From Cyanodermella asteris (Eukaryota > Ascomycota > Lecanoromycetes > Ostropales > Stictidaceae): a stretch of DNA of 54,816 bases. The notes under the pieces are model-generated. The model did not search any database. It saw only the letters and a list, made by a program, of their open reading frames with translations, and was not told the origin of the DNA. Location: assembly GCA_900618795.1 (NCBI GenBank), contig UYJD01000002.1, forward strand, positions 2,669,984-2,724,799, given 5' to 3'. Positions 12,190 through 21,950 of the stretch are shown piece by piece (within the stretch, counting starts at the first letter, position 1; every line of letters starts with the position of its first letter). Both the position numbers and the translations under genes were made by a program.

Positions 12190-13708
12190 ATGGATGAGAT
12201 TGCCCCCGAGTACGATGCCGTGGTGCTGGGCACTGGCCTGACCGAGTGCGTCCTGTCCGGCGTTCTGTCGGTCAAGGGCCTGAAGGTCCTGCACATTGAC
12301 CGCAACGATCATTACGGTGGAGAGGCTGCTTCGGTGAACCTCGAATACGTGCGTTACAGGCGCTACCGTTTTTGAAAGGACATGAATCTCGAGGCTGACG
12401 ATTGTACAGCTCTTCAAGAAATATGGCAATGCCCCCGAGGGCTCCGAGCCGTGGAAGAAATATGGCCGTGCAAACGATTGGAACGTTGACCTGGTACCCA
12501 AGCTACTCATGGCAAACGGCGAGCTCACAAACATCCTCGTCTCCACCGACGTTACACGTTACCTCGAGTTCAGACAAATTGCTGGCAGTTACGTGCAGCA
12601 GGGTGCCGACAGCAAAGCGAGGGTGGCCAAGGTTCCCTCGAGTGCCAGCGAGGCTCTCCGCTCCTCGCTGATGGGCATGTTCGAGAAGAGAAGGGCACAG
12701 AAGTTCTTGGAATGGGTCGGTTCGTTCAAGGAGGATGACCCAGCAACTCACAATGGTTAGTACATGGAACCGTGCAGGAAAGAGCTTCTCAATGGCTGAC
12801 TGGATACAGGAATTGCCGTCAACCAGGTCACGATGAAGGAGGTATATGACAAGTTCGGCCTTGAGACGACCACTCGGGACTTTGTCGGGCACTCCATGGC
12901 TCTCTACCAGACCGATGATTACATTGAGGCGCCAGGTGGAGCCAAGGACGCCATCCAGCGAATCCGTCTATATGTCAACTCCATGGCCCGCTACGGCAAG
13001 TCACCTTACATTTATCCTCTCTACGGTCTTGGAGAGCTGCCCCAAGGTTTCGCTCGTCTCTCTGCGATCTACGGTGGTACCTACATGCTCAACGCCGACA
13101 TCGATGAGATTCAATACGACGGCGGCAAGGTGTCAGGAATCAAGGCGACAATGAAGGAGCGCGGCGAAGAGAAGGGCATGACCTTCTCCACAAAGACGAA
13201 GAAAATCATCGCCGACCCGTCGTACTTCAAGGACAAGGTCCGAGTCTCCGGCCACCTCCTCAAGGCGATCTGCATCCTCAAGCACCCTCTCCCCAGCACC
13301 GATAACTCCGATTCCTGCCAGCTCATCATCCCCCAATCGCAAGTCGGCCGCAAGAACGACATTTACATTGCTTGCGTCTCTTCCGCACACAACGTTTGCC
13401 CCAAGGGCTACTGGATCGCCATCGTGTCGACCATTGCCGAGAGCTCCTCGAACCACCACCTCGAGCTGCAGCCCGGTCTGGACCGACTCGGTGAAATTGA
13501 GGAACAGTTCATGGGCCCGCCGATCCCACTGTATGAGCCGCTTGCGGATGGCCGTGCCGACAACATCTACATTAGCAAGAGCTACGACGCCACGAGTCAT
13601 TTTGAGACGACGACCGATGATGTTCAGGATATCTATGAGAGGGCCCAGGGTGAGCCGCTGAAGGTTGAGGGTCTGCGTGAAGGCCAGAGCTTAGTAGGAG
13701 AGGAGTAG
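12190..13708 (+). CDS. gdi1: Rab GDP-dissociation inhibitor
   Basis: Three exons (12190-12348, 12410-12755, 12810-13708) encode 467 residues, the usual GDI length. Introns are 61 and 54 nt, with donors GTGCGT and GTTAGT. The N-terminus carries the GDI/REP dinucleotide-fold signature ([20 protein letters not shown]) and the [16 protein letters not shown] block. Later come [20 protein letters not shown] and [20 protein letters not shown], the Rab-binding platform, then [23 protein letters not shown] extracts GDP-bound prenylated Rab GTPases from membranes and returns them to donor compartments; it is normally single-copy and essential in fungi. Downstream of STE11 on the same strand with no sign of co-transcription. 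Confidence 0.96.
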
Positions 13709-14355
13709 ACGTGTTCAGTAATGGGATCAAGAACAAATGTGAAAGTGGACAGAATTATTTGATGCCAATCCAGCAGCCCGTATGGGCGTGACGACTACCT
13801 GACAGTAGCTGAATTTGTGGTTTTCTCAATCTCGACGAGCTTCAAATTATTGCTGGGAGATCTGATGTTAGACCCGTACACGCTTGGATGTTGTGGACGT
13901 TGCTGTCGAGCGAGATGCACATTTGCTCTGCTAGGACATGTTTTGAACAGTGTCGCACAATTCTTTCTCCAAACGATTTTAAATGGCCATTTCCGATGAT
14001 GAAAGACGCCTCTCAGAAGATTGCTTTGCATACATATCAAAACCAAGAATCAACAATATACATTGCAGGAGCTTTAAAAGTTTACCTGAGAATAGATCTA
14101 GAGATTAGCTGGTGCTATAAGTTGATGAAGCTCGTCTCGTCTTGGCACTGCATCACCTGCCTTTTCAGGCGAACTGCGTTCATCGCGACCTTCAAACACG
14201 ATGCACGACAATGCTTGCAGACGCGCAGCGGGAAGAGGATTTCACCAAACGTGCACTGCTACAGTCTGTGCAAAATGCTTTTGACATCGCGGTTACATGA
14301 TCACCGGAACCATAGAGCGTGGCATTGGCTTTGAAGATCGATCCGTCGCGTTCTC
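13709..14355. other. intergenic region, GDI 3' / MAU2 promoter
   Basis: No gene is supported in these 0.65 kb. A 148-residue open frame (13888-14334) has a composition unlike its coding neighbours and no motif. Confidence 0.45.
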
Positions 14356-17304
14356 ATGATGAACAACCATCCATATCAGCCCCAGCGTACGCCGGGCCAG
14401 CAAAGGCAGAATTATCATGCTTCTCAGCCTCAGCCCATGCCTCACCGTCAGGAATACCAGTCGTATCCCCAGCATGACGTTCAAACGCTCCAGAACAACG
14501 GCTATCTACCTCCACCTCCTCGGCAGATGGCGTACAACCCGAACCAAATGTACCAATACCAGCAACCGGCGGATCCCAATATGGGATATCAGTACGCCTT
14601 GAATGTCCAACCTCAGCAGATGACATATAGACATCCGCAACAGCCCGTAGCACATCACCAGATGCCGCCGCAGTACCATGGAGGTCCTCAAATGCACGTC
14701 ACGCCGGACATGCGCCCTCCAGTTCACCAGCATCAGATGCAGACCCAGCAGATGCCTGTGCATAGTCTTAGTCCGATGCAGCAACAAAGCTATGCACCTT
14801 CCCATCCGCAGACGCTTCACAGGCATCAGATTGCCTCGCCACCAGTTCAGACACACTCGCCGCGCCAGCCCGTCTACCATGTGCAACAACAACCTCATCA
14901 CGTACCTCCGCAAGTAGCTGTATCTCATGCCCAACCTCCACCTCAAATTCAACCTCAGTCCCGACCCAGCTCTCGACCTCAATCTATATCTCGTCCGACT
15001 CCTCCGCCTCCGCCTCTCGCCCAGCCTCAGGCTCGGCCTCATCCTCAGTCTCATCATCCGCCTCAGTCTCACGTAGAGCACCCGCGCAAAACATCCTCAC
15101 CACAGCTCAACATGCAGAGGCAGAACTCGCAGCCGCATATTCAACGAAAACAGCAAACGAAAGACTCGCCCAGTCAGCCGTCGCCACGTATAATTCCGCC
15201 ACCAGCACCCACCTCGAAGCCTTCAAAGCCGCTTCAGCAACAAAAGGCTCCAACAAACATCAAGACTTCCAAGACGTCGTCGGACGTGCAAAGGACCCCG
15301 CAAACCGCTCCAGCCCAACCAGTTTCGAAACCAGAATCAAAGCCATCAGAGCACTTGGTAATTGCCCTAGCAGAGGAGTATCTTACCACTGCTGCAGATT
15401 TGAAGCAACACTCGGGCGACGATCATCCGGTGGCGGAGTATTTTGCGCTTCTTTCAGCTGGGCTACGAAGTCTCAGAGTCCTGCTGACGAACTTGCGGCC
15501 ACAGCCGGCGGTTGAAGCAGCGGTCCGTCTACGCTATGCCTCTGTCCTTTTCGACGAAACGGACCAGTACGATGAGGTTGAGGAGGTTCTCAGCAAAGGG
15601 ATCACCGTCTGTGAGCGAAACCGGCTGATAGACTCCCGGTATCATATGGCCCATCTTCTGGTGCGATGCATGTTCAAGAGCAAACCGCGAGCTGCTCTCA
15701 AATATTTGGACACGGCCCAGAAAGACCTCGAAGACACTCGACATACCGCCTGGCAATATGCGTTCAGACTTCTACGAGCATCGCTTTCCGTGCAGCTTGG
15801 CCAACAACAAGACGTGGTCAACGCCATTGCTCAGCTACGCTTGGTCACAGATAAAGCGAATCGCAAGGGTGATCGAGTCGTTGCCGCCTTGGCTGCCTTG
15901 ATGGAGGCACATATCCACGTCAGTCGAAACAACACCACCGAGAGCATCGAACAGGCGCAACGGGCGTTGGCAACGGCTAGAAGTCTGCAGCAGACGCCGG
16001 ATGCGAAAACTGTTCCTCAAATCACTATCATGACGGGTTTCGTCGACATCGTGTGCAGTTTATACCGCTCCGAAACGAAAGAAGCGGCCAGCAAAATGCA
16101 AGCTCTTCGTCAGGACATGGATGAGCTACTCGACTCGCCAGTGTGGTCGTCAAACGGATTGTTCCAGGTTCCTTTGGCGAAGGGGGAAGCCGGTCAAGGA
16201 ACTCAGGTTGCTTCTCAACTCCCCGGCATCGTGCAGTCCGACGAAAAGGGCAATCTGAGTCTATGTGTCAACTGGCTGGATAGACAACAAATATACGGTC
16301 TAGGCTACATGCTATATGCCATCACTCGACACTCCAAAAACGCCTCAGATGACACCGCGCAGTCCGAGAAGCTACTCAAAGAATCCCGAGCCATGTTCGA
16401 AGACAGCGACGCTCGAGAACCCTCAGAACAACAAACCTACATCCGTCAATCCCTCCACACCCTCCTCCTCGTAAACAAAATCTTCGAACAATGCTCCCGC
16501 TGCCGGTGGACAATGGCAAAAACCCTCCTCACTCAACTCCACACCACGATCAAAGAACAACTCCCCGAACTCCCCGGCGCGCCCTGGCAAGCGCTAGCAC
16601 ACTACCTCGACGGCGTCACGCAACAAGCAACCGGCGACATGGCCCTCGCCCTCAACGCCTACCATCACGAATCCCTCTCCCTGCCCCGCGGAAACGAATA
16701 CCGCCCGCCCTATCAGCGTGAGCTCGCTCTTCTCGCGACCATGAACTCCCTACTCATCATCCGCACGCCGGGACATCCACTGCACAATACTTACGCCAGC
16801 ACGCTGTCCGCCCTCGAGCCACTGGCTCAAGCTTCGCCCAGCAAAAACATCTACAGCGCGTACAACTTTGTCCGCGCCGCGATGCCCGACCTGCAAGCCA
16901 CAGCCTCCATCCTAGAAACCAAAGGCTTCGTCCAGACTGCATTGTCGGCCGCGAAGCAAGCGGGGAACAACCAGCTCGTCATGATCACGCTCAACATCTT
17001 AAGTTACAAGTTCTTCCGCGGGGTGGTGGGCGAGCAAGCGGAGAAAAGCGGGCGAGCGACCAAAGCTTTGGCGCTCAGGGGGAAGGACATTTTGTGGTTG
17101 AGCGTTGCGGATGGGGCGCTGGCGGAGACGTTGGAGGTGCAGGGGAAGAGCGAGGAGGCGGCGAGCGTGATGAGGGAGGCGGTCGAGTTGGCGGGACGGC
17201 TGCCGAAGCCGATGAGTCGCACGGTCGAGGAGAAGAAGGGGGAGCCGCTCGAGTTTGCGGACTTGGAGGAGCATATGGAGTTGACGGATCAGTTTGCGAT
17301 GTAA
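14356..17304 (+). CDS. mau2: cohesin loader subunit Mau2/Scc4
   Basis: Single exon, 982 residues. Residues 1 to about 325 are a low-complexity tail rich in Gln, His and Pro. From about residue 331 the TPR-like helical array of the cohesin-loading factor family begins (SEHLVIALAEEYLTTAADLK), followed by AVRLRYASVLFDETDQYDEV, the CERNRLIDSRYHMAHLLVRC helix pair and, near the C-terminus, TALSAAKQAGNNQLVMITLN. Mau2/Scc4 binds the Scc2/Nipbl N-terminus and helps load cohesin on chromatin. Two in-frame ATGs (14356, 14359) are adjacent. The third quarter (about 16380-16700) is very C-rich at codon third positions. Downstream, in the opposite orientation, lies CSE4. Confidence 0.93.
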   Translation: MMNNHPYQPQRTPGQQRQNYHASQPQPMPHRQEYQSYPQHDVQTLQNNGYLPPPPRQMAYNPNQMYQYQQPADPNMGYQYALNVQPQQMTYRHPQQPVAHHQMPPQYHGGPQMHVTPDMRPPVHQHQMQTQQMPVHSLSPMQQQSYAPSHPQTLHRHQIASPPVQTHSPRQPVYHVQQQPHHVPPQVAVSHAQPPPQIQPQSRPSSRPQSISRPTPPPPPLAQPQARPHPQSHHPPQSHVEHPRKTSSPQLNMQRQNSQPHIQRKQQTKDSPSQPSPRIIPPPAPTSKPSKPLQQQKAPTNIKTSKTSSDVQRTPQTAPAQPVSKPESKPSEHLVIALAEEYLTTAADLKQHSGDDHPVAEYFALLSAGLRSLRVLLTNLRPQPAVEAAVRLRYASVLFDETDQYDEVEEVLSKGITVCERNRLIDSRYHMAHLLVRCMFKSKPRAALKYLDTAQKDLEDTRHTAWQYAFRLLRASLSVQLGQQQDVVNAIAQLRLVTDKANRKGDRVVAALAALMEAHIHVSRNNTTESIEQAQRALATARSLQQTPDAKTVPQITIMTGFVDIVCSLYRSETKEAASKMQALRQDMDELLDSPVWSSNGLFQVPLAKGEAGQGTQVASQLPGIVQSDEKGNLSLCVNWLDRQQIYGLGYMLYAITRHSKNASDDTAQSEKLLKESRAMFEDSDAREPSEQQTYIRQSLHTLLLVNKIFEQCSRCRWTMAKTLLTQLHTTIKEQLPELPGAPWQALAHYLDGVTQQATGDMALALNAYHHESLSLPRGNEYRPPYQRELALLATMNSLLIIRTPGHPLHNTYASTLSALEPLAQASPSKNIYSAYNFVRAAMPDLQATASILETKGFVQTALSAAKQAGNNQLVMITLNILSYKFFRGVVGEQAEKSGRATKALALRGKDILWLSVADGALAETLEVQGKSEEAASVMREAVELAGRLPKPMSRTVEEKKGEPLEFADLEEHMELTDQFAM

Positions 17305-17776
17305 GACGGACGTGGCATCGATTTGTTCTGGGATGCTAAGGAAAAGAAGGTTGGGGTGGCGTGTTTGATCTGCTCGTACGTTCTTTGGACGAAAAGCGGG
17401 TCCAAAGGTGGCTAGTTATGATGGAGTCGATATTGGAAATGCCATTCATCTGCTCCACTGCGCTCTTACTCTCCGCCTTCGCGATTCTGCTGCAGGACGC
17501 GTCCTTGATTCGCATCTCTCGCGCCCGACGCATGCCAATAAGCCTTCCCACGCTTTCTTCCAGAAACCATTCTCAATCGACTTGGCGATGCCCCAAAAAC
17601 CCGTTTCGACGCCATGGTATATCCTCCTTCCCAAACGCCCGCAAGCTCAAAACTCCAAAATTTCAAGAAGAAAAAAAAAGAAGGAAAAACATCTTTCATG
17701 TCATCGTAGCCATTTCCCCTCCCCCCCCAACGTGCCCTATCTTTTTTTCTTTTTTCTTGGGTACGATCACCTCCCC
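17305..17776. terminator. shared 3' region of MAU2 and CSE4
   Basis: The two genes are tail to tail with 472 nt between stop codons. A/T tracts (A-run near 17670, T-runs near 17740) are the only candidates for polyadenylation-related signals. The longer ORFs here have no motifs. Confidence 0.45.
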
Positions 17777-18506
17777 TCAACCCAACCCTCCCCACGCGCC
17801 CCGAATCCGTCTCGCCAACTGAATATCCTTCTGCATGATCGTGACCCGTTTCGCATGAATCGCGCACAGGTTCGCGTCCTCGAACAGGTGTACCAGGAAC
17901 GCTTCGGCGGCTTCTTGCAGCGCTTGGATCGCTTGCGATTGCCAGCGGAGGAGTTCGGAGCCGTCGGGGACTTGTTGCATTGCCACTTCGCGGACCTGGA
18001 AAAGCTGTCAGGATCCGCCGTGAAAGGGAAAAAAATGGAATGGAATGGGAGGGAGAAAGGAATGTAAGGGGGAAGGGAAGCACGTACCAGCCGGGAAAAG
18101 GGTAGTTTGAGCAGCAAGAGGTCGGTCGTTCGTTGATATCGTCTGATTTCGCGGAGCGCGAGGGTGCCGGGTTTGTAACGGTGCGGTTTTCGCTGTTTCG
18201 CCAGTCCTGTAGGAACTCAAACTGTTAGCGAACGAATTGCTTTTGATTCCCTTCGAATCGTATTGAAGATGCATCTGATCCCGGTTTCCCCACTTGTCGT
18301 AGATTTTTGCGCGATTCGGCGTCCGGGGTTCGGAACCCACCTTTTGTAGCTCCCGTACTCGCCAGCCCTGACGGTCTTCCAACTGTTTTCCTGCCAATTG
18401 CTCCTCTCGCGGCCGTTGGACTTTCTCCTGGACTCTTGCTCGCGGTCGAAATGTCGGATCTTCGTGAACCTTTGGCTGGTCCCCTGGCTGCTGGTTTTGG
18501 CGCCAT
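17777..18506 (-). CDS. cse4: centromeric histone H3 variant Cse4/CENP-A
   Basis: Three exons on the minus strand (18506-18341, 18206-18088, 17995-17777) give 167 residues. Introns are 134 and 92 nt, with donors GTGGGT and GTACGT; the first has a GCTAAC branch site. The N-terminal tail ([18 protein letters not shown]...) is basic and unlike H3. The fold follows as [54 protein letters not shown] and [20 protein letters not shown]. The C-terminus [11 protein letters not shown], the replaced histone tail and the loop [11 protein letters not shown] distinguish it from canonical H3, which would read DFKTDLRFQ and end in RGERA. Cse4/CENP-A marks centromeric nucleosomes and recruits the kinetochore. 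The exon 1 donor was chosen because it is phase-compatible with exon 2; RNA evidence would settle it. Confidence 0.92.
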
Positions 18507-19372
18507 CTTGGGCGTGGGCGGACGCGACGCGTCGACGGAATGAGGAATTCGCTCGCGCGCGGTGGTTTTGCGCAGTGGTGATTTTTAGGTTGATGAGAGT
18601 CGAATCGCGGTCGCAATAAGTCAAAGATCAAGTCGGGCTGTGGTGGAAGTAAAGGAGAGCAGGGTATGCGGGCGTGGGCGTGAGTGTTGAATCGGTGATT
18701 GTTTGACTTGCGGCGGATGTTGGAGCGGAGACGGACGCGGCGGCGACTGACGTTGATGAGGTTGGATGAACTCGAGTCTGCCGCTCCCAGCCACAGACTT
18801 TCACATTCACGACATGGCGACTTCACAATCCTGTCTACCCCGCGCAACTGTTGTACCTGGTTGAATTGTAATAGCATGGTTCGAATGTTTGATCTCATCA
18901 TGTCAACCATACATTCTCGATCTGTAACAGCGATTCAACAGGCTCGTGGCTTTACTACCTTTTTCCCACCGTCGCTCGTTCATGTAAAGCACATTGATCG
19001 GTCTTGCAATTTGTCCCGTCATCTGGCCTGTCATAATTGGAAGTTGATTCTCATAAAAATGTACCAAAGCGATTCAATGTTTCATGACCTGCTCGCACCC
19101 CGATGAGAACATTGATTGCTTTGCGCCACTGGTTGTTTGACCAATGCTTGCTTACCAATGTGATTTAAACCCGCTTTTCTCCACGGCCACCTCGTCAGAA
19201 GCTTCAGGTAAGCATATTTACAAAGCTTCATGAAATACTTCATACAGTGGCGGAAAAACATGTATATAAGTCGGATCTTGCGTCTAGCTGGATATCAGTG
19301 CCATGCTGTGACAGACTACCACCTCAAACCCACCCCTTCAGTCTCATTTCTCCCCTTCAACTCTGACTCCAA
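18507..19372. promoter_or_regulatory. divergent promoter region, CSE4 / Gal80-like gene
   Basis: About 0.87 kb separates the divergent start codons. Reading frames within it continue from the CSE4 region but carry no homology. The right part holds a TATA box for the plus-strand gene. Confidence 0.5.
19263..19268 (+). promoter_or_regulatory. TATA box
   Basis: TATATA in the context TGTATATAAG lies 105 nt upstream of the Gal80-like ATG, a normal spacing for a regulated fungal gene with a short leader. Confidence 0.55.
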
Positions 19373-20593
19373 ATGGCGCCGATCCGTGTAGCGCTCGCTG
19401 GCCTCTCAGCAAGCGCAAAGACCTCCTGGGCCGCTCAAGGCCACCTCCCCTACCTGCTCTCCGACAAAGGCAAAGCAAAGTACGAAATGGTAGCTTTGCT
19501 CAACTCATCCACCGCAGCAGCAGAAGCGGCAAAAACAGCCTTCAACCTACCCTCATCAATCAAAGCCTTCGGAAATCCCCACGATCTAGCAGCAGATCCC
19601 GAAATTGACCTTCTCGTCGTTAACACGCGCGTCGACGTGCACTACTCTGTCGTCAAACCGGCCCTCGAAGCCGGTAAAGCCGCATACGTCGAATGGCCAC
19701 TCGCCGAGAAACCCCAACGCGCCAGCGAACTCGCCGACGCCGCCAAAGCTAATAAGGCGGTTACGATGATCGGTCTGCAAGGCCGTGTAGCCCCCGTCGT
19801 GCTCAAAATCGCGGCTCTGCTGCAAGAAGAGAGAATTGGGAAAGTGCTCAGCAGTAACGTGCAAGCTTATGGCGTCCTCTCCCGCCACGCCGCCGTCTCA
19901 GAAGGACTCTCCTATTTCACCGATCGCAAGGTCGGTGGGAACCCAATTACCATTGCGTTCGGGCACGTCATCGACCTGATCCATGATGTTCTGGGGGAGT
20001 ACACACCTGGTGCCTTCCACAGTTACATGCAGATTCAACGACCCGAGTTGCCCGTCATTGGAGCAGATGAAAAGCCTATCCGCACCGTCACGTCAGACGT
20101 CCCCGATCTACTGTCCGTTCACGGCACTCTCGATGGTTCCAAACCCTTCCTTGCTCCCGGCGCAAGCCTGACAGCTTACTACCGCACCGGGCCCACTAGT
20201 TTCGGCGCCCCGGGCTTCGTCTGGTCCTTCAACGGCGAAAAAGGCGAGATCAGGGTTAGTAGTCCCGCCGGCGCGTGCCTAGGCATCAACGCTGACAATG
20301 GGATTCAGGTCACGAGCCCGAGCGGGCCATATCTCCAGAGCGATTCCTATCATGCTACCGTTGTGATCGAGGTTCAGGATTTCGGGACGGGGAACGTTGA
20401 GAGGGTAGACTGGGACTGGGCCGAGTGGCAGAGGGAGCTCGGGTTGAGGTCGAGGAATGTTGCAGAGCTGTATGAGAGGTTTGCGGAGGGGTGGGCTGGC
20501 GGAAAGAGGGCGTTTCCGAGGTTTGAGGAGGCTGTGGGGAGGCATGAGTATTTGGAGAGAATCTTTGAAATGTGGGACGTTCAGCGGGAGTGA
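19373..20593 (+). CDS. Gfo/Idh/MocA-family protein, Gal80-like
   Basis: Single exon, 406 residues. The N-terminal Rossmann half starts at once (IRVALAGLSASAKTSWAAQG), continues with DLLVVNTRVDVHYSVVKPAL and has the family E-K-P element (YVEWPLAEKPQ). The C-terminal alpha/beta half contains KVGGNPITIAFGHVIDLIHD. Fungal relatives are often named Gal80-like after the yeast galactose repressor, which kept the fold and NAD binding but lost catalysis. Whether this one is an NAD(P)-dependent sugar oxidoreductase or a regulator cannot be told from the sequence; no GAL genes lie nearby. The clear TATA box suggests inducible expression. Confidence 0.85.
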   Translation: MAPIRVALAGLSASAKTSWAAQGHLPYLLSDKGKAKYEMVALLNSSTAAAEAAKTAFNLPSSIKAFGNPHDLAADPEIDLLVVNTRVDVHYSVVKPALEAGKAAYVEWPLAEKPQRASELADAAKANKAVTMIGLQGRVAPVVLKIAALLQEERIGKVLSSNVQAYGVLSRHAAVSEGLSYFTDRKVGGNPITIAFGHVIDLIHDVLGEYTPGAFHSYMQIQRPELPVIGADEKPIRTVTSDVPDLLSVHGTLDGSKPFLAPGASLTAYYRTGPTSFGAPGFVWSFNGEKGEIRVSSPAGACLGINADNGIQVTSPSGPYLQSDSYHATVVIEVQDFGTGNVERVDWDWAEWQRELGLRSRNVAELYERFAEGWAGGKRAFPRFEEAVGRHEYLERIFEMWDVQRE

Positions 20594-20683
20594 GAAGTTG
20601 GCTGCTACTTTGGTCTGGCCGTTGAGAGCTGGAAAATGTGATGGAGCTTCGGGTTCGGGTTTGTCGCGGGCTAGGATTACCCA

Positions 20684-21263
20684 CTACTCAAACAGACCGT
20701 GGTAGCCATTGATCCGGCCCTGCGACGGCCTCATGTTATCCTCGACTTCGACGGCTTCAATCTTCTCGTAGGCCTCGCGAGGGCATTCACCAAATGAGAA
20801 CTTTAGCATGGAATCACGCAAGAGCACACTCTCTGACTCTTGACGAGCTGATAATGGGTTCAGCGAGACAGTATGGGACGAGAAAACATACCTAAAAGCC
20901 CCGGAGAGTTGGGCGTCTCCACCTAACTTGGAAAAAATGTGGTAGTGAGCCACAGCAGGGCCGTGTTGGCTGCAGTTTATGGTATGTCCGACCACAGCGG
21001 AGTCTGCGCTAGGACTCGGGCTTGCAAACAACATGTGCCGCCAGAAAGCCTTGCGCGCCTCAACTGCGAGAAGTATACTGACGGACATGAGCGTGAAGTA
21101 CAAGAAGAAGTGTATCTGTCGGCCTGGTAAGATCTTCCGATTGGGCCGCAGCTTTCGAAAGTCATTCTTGTAAGAGTGGTCCCAGCAATGTCGTTGTGTG
21201 CCCTCCGGGCCGTGGTACTCGTAAGACCCAAGTCGCGATGGGCAGTCCGTGATTGCGGCTGAT
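20684..21263 (-). CDS. probable 3' exon of an unrecognised gene with one membrane segment
   Basis: A 193-codon open frame ends in a stop at 20684. Its upstream edge fits an acceptor (pyrimidine-rich then TTTGCAG) at 21264. It contains CPSRLGSYEYHGPEGTQRHC, then a basic stretch (FRKLRPNRKILPGRQ) before a hydrophobic segment (IHFFLYFTLMSVSILLAV), and ends EVEDNMRPSQGRINGYHGLF. Upstream on the same strand two further coding-looking frames follow (about 21280-21560, acidic, with SHDFSEPSGDFQDTPDQG; about 21535-21690, with DSAQDLDFYRHRRRALFRGD), but I could not connect them with clean splice sites. It may be a multi-exon gene or one broken by a frameshift. No family is recognised. Confidence 0.5.
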
Positions 21264-21950
21264 CTGCAAAGATTGGCAAATGCCAGGGCTGTTGCGTGGA
21301 GCTACACCGAGGGGTGCGTCGCCTTCGCAGTTTAAGCATCCGGAACAAAGCGCTGCAGGATCGTGGTCGCCCTTCGTGTCTGGAAATGGAGGAACGCCCT
21401 GGTCAGGAGTATCCTGGAAGTCGCCTGAAGGTTCTGAGAAGTCGTGTGACTCGTCATCGTCGACCCGGACATGTCCTCCGACTGTGTTTGCGTAAAGGTG
21501 TTCCTCTGATTTGCGATACCGGTCTTCTATTTCTTCATTGGTGAGCGCGTTGCTGCAGGCTCTGCAGCCCAGAGGACACCAATTGTTGTCCGAGGAGCGT
21601 AGGCGGCATCGTCGAGATCACCGCGGAACAAGGCCCGTCTCCGGTGTCTGTAAAAGTCCAGGTCTTGGGCAGAGTCCTTCCGGGCAAACGTGATCGAGGA
21701 TCCTGTATTCAGTCAGCATCTGTAAGTATGCACAACTTCCCTGGGAATCTTACATTATCCTGATCTCTGGGGGAAGGATGGGCTCCATTTGAAATGATGT
21801 TTCAGCTTCGACTGAACAGCAACTGACTTGAAGTTCAGTGTGGTCAAAGGTGGCTGCAGAAGATGTGCAAGATATGCTGCAAAGGAGCAGACCCTCAATG
21901 CTTGATGGTGCAGAAGTATCCGAGGCTTTGCGAGAAGTGACTGTGTACAC
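21264..21950 (-). other. upstream coding-like frames of the unresolved minus-strand gene
   Basis: Three overlapping minus-strand open stretches look protein-like but lie in different frames. The one at 21750-21950 (67 codons) begins with ATG and ends next to a GTAAGA that could be a donor, with CTTACAG 30 nt later. No combination I tried gives one uninterrupted frame through to 20684. Confidence 0.3.

Noticed and set aside
12833-13708. Rab GDI starting at the internal ATG of its third exon
   Set aside because: The dinucleotide-binding N-terminus is encoded by two upstream exons with clean, phase-compatible introns.
17466-18083. A 205-codon minus-strand frame across the MAU2/CSE4 spacer
   Set aside because: Low-complexity, Arg/Ser-rich, overlapping the CSE4 last exon in the wrong frame.
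18008-18910. A 300-codon minus-strand frame overlapping CSE4
   Set aside because: It is open through the CSE4 exons and introns in another frame; the spliced CENP-A frame is strongly supported and this one is not.
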